Positions 53,280 through 63,685 of a DNA stretch of 64,000 nt are shown one piece after another; position 1 is the stretch's first letter; the number at the start of each line of letters is the position of its first letter. The notes beneath the pieces were generated by a model. The model was not told where the DNA came from, did no database searches, and worked only from the letters and a program-made list of their open reading frames with translations. The DNA is from Tretioscincus oriximinensis (Eukaryota; Chordata; Lepidosauria; Squamata; Gymnophthalmidae): contig JAJVDF010000190.1 in NCBI GenBank assembly GCA_022410635.1, positions 1,632,447-1,696,446 of the forward strand, read 5' to 3'. The position numbers and the translations under genes were made by a program.

Positions 53280-54350
53280 TGACTCCACTCCACGTAATAA
53301 CTGCGTTTTCTCGATGCACTCAGAAAAAATCTGATNTTTTGCTAAATTGCTATGCCTGTAGCCAAGGTGGTGAGAAGCCTTCCTGTTTGTACAGATCCTT
53401 AACAGGATTATGCCAGGAAGAATTGCTGGCTGAGCATGCTCAGTATTTACTGGTTAGTTGTCCCACTGACAGCATATGCATTGCCCCTTAACACGCGCAC
53501 AACTGCGCAGCCAAAGTCCATCATTCTGATTGTGACACCTTAAAAAGTGCTCCTGCATCAATCAAGACACACGGCACAGGTTTCTGCTGTGCAGTACCTG
53601 GTGAATTTCCATCATCGCTGCTCCAACAACGAGATCCCCTTAGCCGCCCTCATGTATACGGATGGTCCCAGCCTCGCGCTTAGCCGTGGTGAGGTCCCCA
53701 GGTGGAGGTCCCCTTGCTCCAGATTCTGCCTGTTTGGCCCTGGGGTCTCCAGCTTCTGCAGTTTTCCCACCTTTTCTCCTCCGCCATCGCCTCTTCCGCG
53801 GCCTCCTCCCTGCCTGCTTTCAGCTTCTATGGAGTTTTCCCTCCTTCACCCCCCTGTCTCATCCCAGAGACCCAAGGGACAAACGGGCAGGATCTGGAGC
53901 AAGGGGACCCTGCCGCCACCTGGGACCCCGTCACCACCACAGCCCTTGTCCGGGGCATCCACACACTTTACCGCCACCCTGGCTGNAGACAGGAAAAGAC
54001 AGGGTGCGACGAGAAAATATTGTTTGACATTCCCTCAGCTGCTTGCTCGTGCCCCTCCCTTCCTGGAAAAACAGATTTTTCAGGCAGGCAGATTTGAGCA
54101 CTCACTACCGTGCTCAAATCTACAATGAGGGCTGTAACGTGGATTGGATGCTTGGGTAAAATTGGCTTCATTTTTAGCCCTCACTTCAGTTTCCATTTGG
54201 AACTCTCTGTTCCGTTTTCCATTCCGTTTTAAAGGTCCAGTGTGAATACAGCCACTGATTCCACATGGATTTATAGGTATGTGTGTTGGCTGCATTCTCA
54301 ATTGTTTCTCACATTGCGGATTTTGACACACAAATACACACACTTGTCCT
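53280..54350. repeat. Dispersed repeat with CTGAGCATGCTCAG palindrome, copy B, GC-rich centre
   Basis: The left part (53345-53470) and right part (54250-54330) match the 27.8-28.1 kb repeat ('gtacagatccttaa', palindrome 53430-53443, 'ccacatggatttataggtat'). Between them about 780 bp is GC-rich and unrelated to the other copy, either a longer ancestral element or an insertion. Three overlapping frames are open here at once (193, 121 and 131 codons, with an N). Pro/Ser/Leu-rich composition without motifs argues against a protein. Confidence 0.55.
54090..54121. repeat. 12-bp perfect hairpin
   Basis: AGATTTGAGCAC (54090-54101) is the exact reverse complement of GTGCTCAAATCT (54110-54121), with an 8-base loop. 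It could be a boundary structure of the GC-rich insert. Confidence 0.85.
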
Positions 54351-54785
54351 TGCAGCCTGGATCTGCATTAGCTAATGCAGGTTGGTGTGGATGAGTTACA
54401 ACCACATGCATGTGTATTAAGCAGCTTGATACACATTAGAAGTGGAACAGCATGTGCAGCGGTTTGTGCAAGTGCCAGACTATTGTAACACATGATGTCA
54501 TGGGCAATCACACGTTACATGCAGTTTTCTTCAGCACTAACTTCCAAAGTCATTTCTGAAATCAGTACTCTCTTGCCGACAGCTCTAAAGCTACCTTCAC
54601 AGGGAGTTTATCCTCGCACAGTGATCCTCAAAAAAGTGCTGAAGATCAGATATACCTATTAAAGGTGTACTTCAAAGGTACTCCAGATCCAAGCTGCTGC
54701 AATGAAGGTCATTTCTACCTGAATGCACAAAGCTGTTTTAAAAATCCTTCAGAATTCAGGATAAACTGGAATAGAATATCAAAAT
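54351..54785. other. Unassigned sequence
   Basis: No recognised feature. Confidence 0.5.
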
Positions 54786-55115
54786 ATCATCCTACCCTGA
54801 TATACTGGTAGCTCTTGTCAAAGTGATTTCCAAGCAGGCTTTCTCAGCGGTCCAGGAGAGCAAGGCATGGGCAAGTACACAGCTCTTGGAGTAGGATGTG
54901 TCCTTTTCAACAGCGCACCAGGAAGTGCCACTTAAAATGGTGCCCCCACCTCTGGAATAGGTATAGTCTCCCCCTTGAGGGTGCATCTTTGAAGGTGCAC
55001 CTCTTTAACCTGGCTTTTGGTTGAAGAAACAGTCTTGTTTTATTGTAATCACCCTGACACCTTTGGGCAGAGAGCAGGATATATGTGTAAATAGATAATT
55101 AATAAAATAATATAG
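54786..55115 (+). mobile_element. L2 LINE 3' end, diverged
   Basis: 'ggtgcatctttgaaggtgcacctctttaacctggcttttgg' and the end 'caccctgacacctttgggcag..aggatatatgtgtaaat' with an A/T tail match the L2 3' block (compare 36.9 kb). Confidence 0.6.
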
Positions 55116-55164
55116 TGGTGTGGAGAACCCAACAGGCCACAGCTGGAAAGTCCTTGGNGTTAAA

Positions 55165-55390
55165 GAGTCAGTTTCCCAGTTTGATTTTGTACTTCTCCAC
55201 AAAGTCAGCTGTGTTACCTCAGAACTAGTCACAGTTCTTTGGTGCTNTCTCANCATCACCTGNTTCATGAGGTTTCTGTTGTGAAAAGAAGAACAGAAGT
55301 TTATGTAAAACACTTTTATTCCTTTTAAGTTGAGAAAAACAGAATATACAAACCAACTCCTCCTTCTCTTTCTTCTTTGTAGCCTGGCCT
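55165..55390 (+). mobile_element. SINE-A, trinucleotide-tailed form
   Basis: 'cagtttgattttgtacttctccac' (B-box region), 'aaagtcagctgtgttacct', 'ctagtcacagttctttgg' and 'ggtttctgttgtgaaaagaag' are SINE-A body. The 3' end 'aaacacttttattccttttaagttgagaaaaacag' leads to a (CTT)n-like tail at 55363-55379. The A box is missing. Confidence 0.75.
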
Positions 55391-56264
55391 TCAAAAACAG
55401 CAGCCAGGACTGAACCCAAATGGATGTTATGGCCAGTATAGGCCAGATTAGAAAGTGTAGGCCAGTAAAGCATAGATAGCCTGTGCTTGGCCTTTGCTTA
55501 GCCTCCTCAAAGCTAATTGTCTGTTCTGTTTCTGGTTAACAGCAACCCATCCCACCAACTGCCACAAGAGAGAATTCTTTACAGCTGTTTCTTCTGACAG
55601 GCGATCTATACAAACACGGAGGTTCTTTCTCCTACTGCTTCAGTCATAAATGAGTCCTCACAGAACATTTCTGCTATCTTTGTTCGAAGTCCAAGGAAGA
55701 GAAGCCCTGAAAAATGTAATCATTGTAGTAGCTGTTTAGTCTTGACCTCACACTCACAAGGATTACAGGAGACTCATCCTGGGGTATATATCTGAGATCT
55801 AGTTATTATAGCAAGGAGAGAGTGGACTGAAACCAGCTGTCATGAAAGAGAAGCTTGTCTTAAAATAGGATCCAATGCATTAACTAACTGAGATAAGATA
55901 ATAGCAGTGTTAATAATAAAAACCTTAATCACTGCTAGGCATTCTTCAAAGGAAATTTCTCCTTCCCTATCTTCTGGACCTCTCCAGCCAGATATTCTGA
56001 TAATAATAGACAACCAGTGGGCACATGTTATCGGAATGTCTTTGATAAATACCTTCAAAATAGACTTCTGCCACTGACAGGTGCCCTAGGCTTCACTGAG
56101 CACAAGACTCCTCTTCTAAATGCCACAGGAGGTGTCACTACTGATTGATGATAGCAAGGGAGTGAGCAGGGTAAGCAGAATCAATATGGGCATTCTTGAA
56201 CCACATACATCTCTGCTGCTGGAATTCTTCTGCTCTTCAGTTCATATTTCTATCCCATGCTGTG
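55391..56264. other. Unassigned sequence
   Basis: No recognised feature. Confidence 0.5.
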
Positions 56265-56272
56265 CTCAAAGA

Positions 56273-56489
56273 TAGGTTGACCAGATGACTCCTTTTTTGG
56301 GGGGAGGGTGTTGAAAACCCATTTTTGGGGTGCCTCCCACGTTTTTCTGAGGAAAATGTTTTCAAAAAAAGGTTTTTTTTCAAAAAATGTTTATTAATTT
56401 TTTTTCCTCAGAAAAAACTGGGAGGCACCCCAAAAATGGGTTTTCAAGCACACACACACATGACCAAAAGGGGTCATCCGGTCAGCCTA
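56273..56489. mobile_element. Palindromic MITE, copy 6, with perfect 8-bp target-site duplication
   Basis: 217 bp, from TAGGTTGACCAGATGACTCC to GGTCATCCGGTCAGCCTA. CTCAAAGA precedes (56265-56272) and follows (56490-56497) it exactly. The arms pair over nearly their whole length ('tttttggggtgcctccc' with 'gggaggcaccccaaaaa'). Its right arm carries a (CA)n run (56451-56460) at the same place as copy 4. An 8-bp duplication is the signature of hAT-superfamily transposases. Confidence 0.93.
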
Positions 56490-56579
56490 CTCAAAGACCT
56501 CAGGTCAAGTAACAACAATAAAAACAAAATAAAAAAAACAGGCATGCTAAAAATAACTACTGTTCTTGAAAAAGGAGTG

Positions 56580-56770
56580 AGGATTTCTTCAGCCAAAGGC
56601 CAGGGTAAGTAGGTGCGATTTCGACAATTTTCAGAATGTACACAGTGTTGCATCTCAGTGGGGGAACACAGTTCCACAAATCTGGGGACACCACTGAGAA
56701 TGTTCTATTTCTCTGCTATTGAGACTGTTGGTACAATCAAGAGGGCCTCCTCTTCAGATCATAAGACACA
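56580..56770 (-). pseudogene. L2 LINE fragment
   Basis: The minus strand gives RTFSVVSPDLWNCVP, equivalent to RDFSVISPRLWNSL at 44.5 kb, with flanking L2-like bases. Confidence 0.55.
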
Positions 56771-56800
56771 GGGGGGAGGGGGTGTTCTTTTAGATAAATA

Positions 56801-57328
56801 TTTATGTGTTCATGGGGGGCCCATGGCCGCCTACCTCAGAACATTGATTAACCCAGCCTCAAGACGCGCTATGTCTGTAGCACGTTTTAACATCCTCCCC
56901 TCGGGACAGCTTAGAGGGAGATTTCTAGGAATACCTAAGCATTTGCGTACTTGCACTTGCGATTATATGGTGCAAGACTCCCTATTTCACATCTTGTTTC
57001 AGTGTTCATTACGTTCAAAAATCAGAGAAAAATATCAACAACCTATTTTTTTGCCTAGTATGTCCATACCGGACTTCCAGAAAATTGGGTTTCTTCTGAA
57101 CAACTAGGACGAATCCTTTACGGAACAGGTGGCCTTTTTCTTGATTGCTCTAATTGATTCCTTGACTACCTGAGTCCATTTGGAATGGTCTATAATCTTA
57201 TTTCGCCGTATTGCCCAGCTGTAACTTCTTTTTGTTGCTTACTCGTGAAAGTTTATATTTGATTTGTTTCTTGCATTGGATGTCTTTCTTCTTTTTATGC
57301 CAATAAAGGCTATGATGATGATGATGAT
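56801..57328 (+). pseudogene. 5'-truncated LINE 3' end with (GAT)n tail (I/Vingi-like or related)
   Basis: The open frame gives RAMSVARFNILPSGQLRGRF then CTCDYMVQDSLFHILFQC (about 56949-57004), a Cys-x-Cys...His...Cys C-terminal knuckle like that in the 12.7-kb LINE. A stop falls at 57105 and reading-frame traces continue. The 3' UTR ends 'caataaaggctatgatgatg' with a GAT-repeat tail (57312-57330). GATAAATA at 56793-56800 and 57329-57336 is a plausible 8-bp target duplication, though it overlaps the tail. The clade is tentative. Confidence 0.7.
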
Positions 57329-57336
57329 GATAAATA

Positions 57337-57716
57337 CTGTCTTGAAACTGTCAGGTGCGTTGCCGAACAACCCTGGAAACTTCTCAGAACATTTACGTAT
57401 CACACAAGGAGTGAATTGTGTTTAAGCAGTGCTAGAAACTCAGCTCTTTTCTGAGGTGTGGTAACAGACTCCATTCTGCACAAAGGTGCGGTCTTAGGGA
57501 GGCCCCAGGTGAGTGGGAAGACTCCTTGTATGCTTGTTGGCTGGTATATTGGCCTCTGACAATCACCCAAAGATAGCCCTTCAGTATCTTTTGAAAAGGG
57601 GACATTTACTCCATACCTATCAATACCAAGAAGCCCATGCTATATATATTATGAATGTAACAAACTGTCAAGCTACACNTCTAGCATGAAAAGGAGTGCT
57701 ATTGCCATTAAATAGA
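57337..57716. other. Unassigned sequence
   Basis: No recognised feature. Confidence 0.5.
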
Positions 57717-57958
57717 GCTAGTTTGGTGTGGCTGTTAGTGTTGGACTCCTACCTGGTAGTCTCCTGGTTAGATTCCATACTCCTCCAGTTGTGTGGTCCT
57801 GGGTCAATCACAATTCTTTAGATCTCTCTTAATCCTGCCTACTTCGCAGGGTATCTGTTGTGGAGAAAGCAACAAAAGCTGTGTGTTGGTTGCCCTGAGA
57901 CCTTCTTGTATAGGGTAGGGTATAAGTACAAATAAATAGATAGATGGATAGATAGATG
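57717..57958 (+). mobile_element. SINE-A, full-length, L2-tailed
   Basis: It begins AGCTAGTTTGGTGTGGCTGT (A-box region altered), has B box 'tggttagattcc' near 57768, the body 'ctgttgtggagaaagcaac' and 'aaaagctgtg', then 'gccctgagaccttcttgtat' and a tail that grades into GATA repeats (57930-57957). Confidence 0.85.
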
Positions 57959-59165
57959 TGGCGAGGCCTTTCCAAAAGGTAAGTATCTTTCCTACAAGTC
58001 CATATAGCCTGTGGGGAAGGAGGCCTATTTTAATACAGTACAAGTTTCATCCAAATACACAAGGGCAGGAATTAAACCTGAACTGTCTTTTCTTTTCTGC
58101 ATGCTTCAGCATGTAATCGGGATCAGAGATCCTGATCTTGTTTTTTTCTTAATGTGCCTTCTTCTAATTCTAATAACTTTGTGACCCAAAGCTTCCACAA
58201 CTGGCTTACTCATTACAGTTTCCTTTTTAATCCTCCTATATGCAGATCCCAGAGAAAGCTATGGGGTAGAGGAGAGAGATTAATTAAGAAACAAAATGAA
58301 AACCCCTGGACAGCAGGTGACCAACCCACTTACCCTAATTCTCAAGTGCCACTATAACAAGACTCTAATTTAGATTAGATCCAATTCAGTTACTAGTTTC
58401 ATGCTCCTCAGGAGTTTAGATTCAGCTCAGCACTCATTTGCATGAACTCCAAGTTGCTCAGGCAAAGCCCACAGACCACAGCTGTCAAAAAGGCATCAAA
58501 ATCTTGCTGTCTCAGGAGTAAAAGAAAAGGAATTGGATGGTTTGTTCCAAATATGCTTCCTTGGAAAAGATGCATGCATTGTAGCATGCAAACAGAGAAG
58601 CTAATTAGCTTTGCTGCTTCACCATGCAGGAAGTACCTGTCCAGAGGATGGAAATGGATCTTGGCAAGGTGGAACCATCTGGATCACATTTTAGCCTATA
58701 ATGCAAAAGATCAGTAACAAAATGTCCTCATTTTTGATTACTGAATATGGTGCATGATGCCACCCTATTTGCCATGCTGGAAGGCTCATAAGTGACCCCA
58801 TTTTAAAAAACTACCTAATTTGTCATGGGCTAGGCTGGCTACAGAAAAACTGACAAAGTTCACTATGAATCTAACAAACACGTCTTTGTTGCTGAAAATT
58901 GGAGAAACAGCTTTTGGTATCAGGAATTCATAGTGCAAGTCTGGAAATAAAGTCCTGATACCCTATGGTTCAAAAAGTCTTGATATCACCAAAATAACTA
59001 TGCATTAAGAATAATCTTTGTGGNTATTTAATGTGGGAGGGTTAGCTACCTAAAATTCAATACTTTCAAACTTCTGAAAGAAATACATATTAAATTTCTT
59101 TTCCATAATAGTGTGAAGAAAACCCCATCTGGAAGCACCCTTAGTAGGAGAGTTAAATATCAAAG
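57959..59165. other. Unassigned sequence
   Basis: No repeat was recognised in about 1.2 kb. ORFs of 91 codons or less lack motifs. Confidence 0.45.
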
Positions 59166-59247
59166 TATACTGCTCAAAACAATTAAGGGAACACTTTAAC
59201 ATAGCAGTGTAACACTAAGTGTTCACTTAATTGTTTTGAGTAGTATA
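59166..59247. mobile_element. Tc1/mariner-like MITE, 82 bp
   Basis: Inverted ends TATACTGCTCAAAACAATTA (59166) and 'taattgttttgagtagtata' (to 59247) enclose about 25 bp. The outer bases are TA, as expected for Tc1/mariner insertion. The same internal sequence at 42.7 kb shows that a pre-shortened element was amplified. Confidence 0.85.
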
Positions 59248-59342
59248 TATCCCATAGGCAGCTTCAATGAAAACATTCTCAGGAGGAAATTTTTATCAGC
59301 CTAGAATAAGAGCAAGGAAAGAAAAAGTGATAAAGAGAATCT

Positions 59343-61570
59343 GCTTCTTTTTATAAATTATTCAAAGACGAACTGGCCCCTCATATGGTCACACTATTTA
59401 ATGAAATACTTACCCATCAAGATGTTCCAATAACATGGAGGGAAGTGGAAATAATCCCAATATTGAAAGTGGGAAGAGATCCTTTGAATATAGAATCTTA
59501 TAGACCGATTGCTTTAATGAACACANATTACAAAATTTTTGCATCAATCTTGGCAAGGAGGCTAGAGAGCATACTTCCCAGGCTAATTCCAGAGGACCAA
59601 TTTGGCTTTATTAAAGGGAGACAAATATCTGACCCTATTAGGACAACGATTAACATTATAAATCATGCCCAGAAACATAATAAAACNGTAGCCTTTCTAA
59701 AACTAGACGTATATAAGGCCTTTTATTTGGTAAATCATGCCTATATACAAAAATTATGTACAAAATATAATATGGGAGAAAATTTTATAAATACAATTAA
59801 AAGTTTGTACATAGACCACAAAGTGAGATTTAGGGCAAACCAAGGTACCTCCCAATTTGAGGAGATAAGGAGTGGAGTTAAGCAAGGGTGTCCACTTTCA
59901 CCATTAATTTTTACTNTTGCAATTTAAATATTAGCAGATAAAGTGCGGGACGACCCAAATATTCAAGGATACCATATATCAACAGATGGAATCAAGATTC
60001 AATTATATGCGGATGATGCCTTAATTATTACAAAAAAACCCAGGACTTCTATTCCTATAATAAAAACACATACTGATGAATTTGAAAAATTATCTGGGCT
60101 AAAGATAAATATGGAAAAATCGGAACTGCTAACTTGTAAATGTTCCCAGATTAGATTGTAACCAGATAAAAACAAATACAGGACTAGACAGTAAGTTGAA
60201 AAAAATTAAATATCTGGGAGTATGGATTTCAAAAAATCTGAACAAGTTAGCAGATATTAATTATAAGCCCACATGGAAAAAGGTGAAAGCGAAGCTAAGA
60301 AAATGGAACAATAAGCAATGGACACTCACATTTAAAATTAGGGCAAAATTTTTATTCCTTTTCCAAACTTTGCCAGTATATGTANGGAATGAGAAGATCA
60401 AAATCTGGGAAAAGGAAATTAAACTATGGGTACTAAATGGGAACGCACACAGAATATCTAATACAGCTCTTTATGTAGGAAAAGATATGCTGGATGGAGG
60501 CTCCCTTCTTTGAGAGTCTTCTCAGACACTTTTCAAATATACAGAATTCTCCAACTAGAGTATCACAGAACANGAACTCCGACTAGATTAGAATTAGAAA
60601 TGAATGGGTTAAAAAATAGAACTCTTCTCAATCCGATGTATAAGAAAGACATAGCTAACTTATGGTTACTCCCCCTAATGTNATGCCATAAGGCCTGGAA
60701 ATCTAATTTCAAGATGATGGCAAATAAATGGAGACAGCTCGCCTCNCTGTTGTCGTTAAATTTTACAGGTGAGGCAGCTCTAAATGAATATTTAGAATAT
60801 CTAAAAAGTAATGGCATTCAAAGAATTAGAAATTTAATTGATAACAACGGGATGACAATGGACTGNGCTAATGTAAGAAGGTTAACCGCCCAACAAGGAC
60901 AGAGATTCTGGCTACAACAACATTCTATATTTAATTCTGTCAATAACCGGGAGATAAGAACTAGCATGATGGGAACAGCAAAGCTGGAACAGGTGATTAG
61001 CAACATTATAAAAGGGGGAAAGAAGCAGATTAAAGAAATTTATAGAACAATCATCAGTAATAAATATGATAACAGCAGTAGACTTTATGAATATTGGGAG
61101 CGTGAAATTCCCAGTATGCAAAATAANTGGGAGATTGGTGCTCTAGATATTATACTTATAAGGACACAAGATTACGGGAGACGGAATTGAAGAGATTTTC
61201 AAAATGGTATAGAACACCGTGCCAACTGGCTCATATTGCCGGAGTGTCACCATTATGTTGGCATGGTTGTCAAACGAGAGGAAGTTATATTCATATGTGG
61301 GCTTTATGCCCCTTAGTTAAACAATTCCGTCAACTTATTTCATCACAAATCAACATGGCCATAAATATTAACATACCCAACATGGAGGAGTGTTGGATGT
61401 TTGGTATATTAGATCCCCTTACGCTAAGGTGGGAAGAAAAAGTGTTTATAGAGACCGCAATACTGGCAGGTCATTTAGTGATTGCTAGAGGTTGNAAAGT
61501 TCATAAGAAATGGACTATAGAGTCATGGTGGGTCCCCCATTCAACATGGAAACAGAGTTATTTTTCCTAA
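59343..61570 (+). pseudogene. L1 LINE ORF2, 5'-truncated, plus strand
   Basis: Consecutive frames give the RT domain (ESYRPIALMN near 59485; PEDQFGFIKGRQISDPIRT), block A as LDVYKAFYLV (59703-59732, where the catalytic Asp is replaced by Tyr), QGCPLSPLIF, YADD (60006-60017), the thumb (GLKINMEKSELL), and the C-terminal domain (60510-61190) with knuckle CWHGCQTRGSYIHMWALC (61256-61309). Several in-frame stops and frameshifts (59930, 60160, 60510, 61187) break it. It lacks ORF1 and endonuclease and no poly(A) tail is visible. It is diverged from the 37-kb L1 and belongs to a different subfamily. Confidence 0.92.
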
Positions 61571-61598
61571 TTCCAGTAAATGGTCTCAAGGTTTTAAG

Positions 61599-61754
61599 TC
61601 CAGCAAAGGGGCTTGTAGCACTTGGAGACTAACAGGAGAAAAGTGGGTGGCATAAACCTTTATAGACACGTCTACTTCAGATGCTGTCTATGAAAGCTTG
61701 TGCCACCCACTTTTCTCCTGTTAGTCTCTAAGTGCTACTAGCCCCTTTGCTGGA
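61599..61754. mobile_element. Foldback element with 55-bp arms
   Basis: The left arm 61599-61653 begins TCCAGCAAAGGGGCTTGTAG and the right arm 61700-61754 ends with its reverse complement, matching at about 52 of 55 positions. The loop holds 'ctttatagacacgtctacttcagatgctgtctatgaaag'. Sequences of the type 'gtagcactt.gagactaacagg ... ataaacc..tttat..agac' are common repeats in reptile genomes. The class (foldback/MITE or SINE-related) is uncertain. Confidence 0.85.
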
Positions 61755-62474
61755 TTTTCTACTGGACTAACAAAACTATTTCTCAGAAATCAAGGTTTTA
61801 AATTAAACTATACACTAATGTCCTTGCTTATATTGAGCATTAGTAATAATCAGCTGGCGTTTAGCTGTTTTCATAAAGTGTCTCTGCTTTCTATGAAATA
61901 TGGGGTGTAGCCACACAACGATTACTTACCTTATTCCTAGTGTGAGGTTCCTCTTTGAGCCACATAGTCAAACGGAGGATTCGCTAGCCTTTGCTATGCA
62001 GTCAGAAAAGTCAGGCAAGGTTTATGCAAACAGATGGGGAGCAAAGGGATTGCGCTGCCTCTGGGGGTGGGCAGGGCTACAGGGGGCTTCAGGGGTGGGT
62101 CTAGGAGGCTTTGCCCCATGGACAGCAGTTTCCCCCNAGTCTTCTCAATATGTGGCCAAAGTATTTGAGCTTCAGCTTTAATATTTGTCCTCTCTATGAC
62201 TCATCAGAGATTATTTTCTTTTTAGAAGATTTAAGGTACCACCTTATTATCTCCTGGAGCATTTGGACAGTTCTTTCTAGGAACCTGGAGAGCCAAAATC
62301 AGACCCTTTGATGAGATTTGGTTAAACTATTGCAGCTCCCATCACTCTTTGGCTGTATCGGCATGGCAGCTCTCTATGATCTCTATGGTAGAAACATCAA
62401 GGGCACTCCACTGCACACACTCGCACATTGTGAGCAATCTTTTCATGGCAACACTCCACTGCTCTGCATTTACT
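61755..62474. other. Unassigned sequence
   Basis: No recognised feature. Confidence 0.5.
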
Positions 62475-62812
62475 GAAGGTCATCAGCCTATAGAATTTAC
62501 TTCCAGAAAAGATGGTGATAGCTAGCAGCCTGGATAGATTCAAGACACGGTTAGATAGGTTTATGGACACCAAGGGGATAAATAGTTACTAAGTTGAATC
62601 TTTTGAAACTGGCTCTGGGCTAGAGCAACAGGCAGTGAAATACCATTTGCAAGGAGTCAAGAATAGGTGAAGATTTTGCCTTCGTTTGTTCAGACTGCCC
62701 AGGTGCAATTGGTAGGCCTTTGTATAAGACAGGACTAAGATGCTGTATAAGATGCTGGACTACATGGNCTCTGGCCTGGTTCAGCAGAGCTCTTCTTATG
62801 TTCTTATNATCA
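62475..62812 (+). mobile_element. CR1 LINE 3' end
   Basis: It runs from 'atcagcctatagaatttacttccagaaaagatgg' through the ORF2 stop and 3' UTR to 'cttatgttcttat'. 'gatgctg' is repeated in a small local duplication near 62728-62757. An N lies at the same 'catggNct' position as in two other copies. Confidence 0.85.
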
Positions 62813-63635
62813 CTCATTTTGTGCAATGCTATTGCAGAGCCCTCCAGGCAACCACTGGCAGCCCTGTGTGTAGCGTGCTTTGTTGAACTTCCACATGTGT
62901 GGCGAGAAGTCTGATGAGATTCCATACAGGGGAAGGGAAGAGCAGCCATTCAGGCTAATTGCATGCGGAGATGCTGGAAGCCACGTGGGAGTGAAGATCT
63001 GACAGGCAGCACCATGGAATATATAAGGTAAGTGCATGTGGAGCCATAATTTCTTTAAGTCTGCAATACCCTTAAACAGCTTGGGTGGATACAGCTCGTG
63101 TGAATGAAGCCTTTGTCACTGGCCAAATTTGTGTTCACAGAAAGTTGTAGATTATCAAAATCTGGAATTTTAACAGGTGGTCAAACAGCCATAGACACCA
63201 TGAACTAGAAGACCCATTGACCAGACTTGGGTATAAAGTTTCCTCCCATTTCCTTTTCCAGCCAGGAAGGAAAGGTAGCATTTCTCATTAAAGAATCTAT
63301 ATGGTGAAAACCATTTTAGCAAATTATAAGCAATTGTGTCAAATTGGAACTGTGACGTTATACAATATAAGCTTTTGTAAAGATGCTGACAAGCGTAAAG
63401 CAATTTTACAACACTCCTCACGATGCAATGTCTTTTTCTGTTCCTGAACATTTCTTTAATGTTCAGTGAGCATTTACATTGGCAGTGGGCATAGAATGAC
63501 TGCTCTCTGGGTGATAGCAGGGAGAAGAGTCTAATTAGCATTTTCAGTAAGCAATTATATGCAAGAATAAAGAGATGGACATAAATGCTTGCATCTGCAA
63601 AATCCCATTAAGGTCCCTACACATGCAATTAAGTT
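62813..63635. other. Unassigned sequence
   Basis: No recognised feature. A minus-strand ORF of 123 codons (63170-63541) has no known motif. Confidence 0.45.
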
Positions 63636-63636
63636 G

Positions 63637-63685
63637 CTCTTCTTCTTCTTCTTTTTCTTCTTCTTCTTCTTCTTCTTCTTCTTCT
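63637..63685. repeat. (CTT)n microsatellite
   Basis: About 15 CTT units with one CTTTTT interruption precede a CR1 without a gap. GAA/TTC arrays of this kind tend to be polymorphic. Confidence 0.93.

Noticed and set aside
53547..54128. 193-codon ORF in GC-rich DNA
   Set aside because: Three frames are open together, as expected from few AT-rich stop codons. Composition is Pro/Ser/Leu-rich, it contains an N, and no motif, splice signal context or homologue is recognisable.
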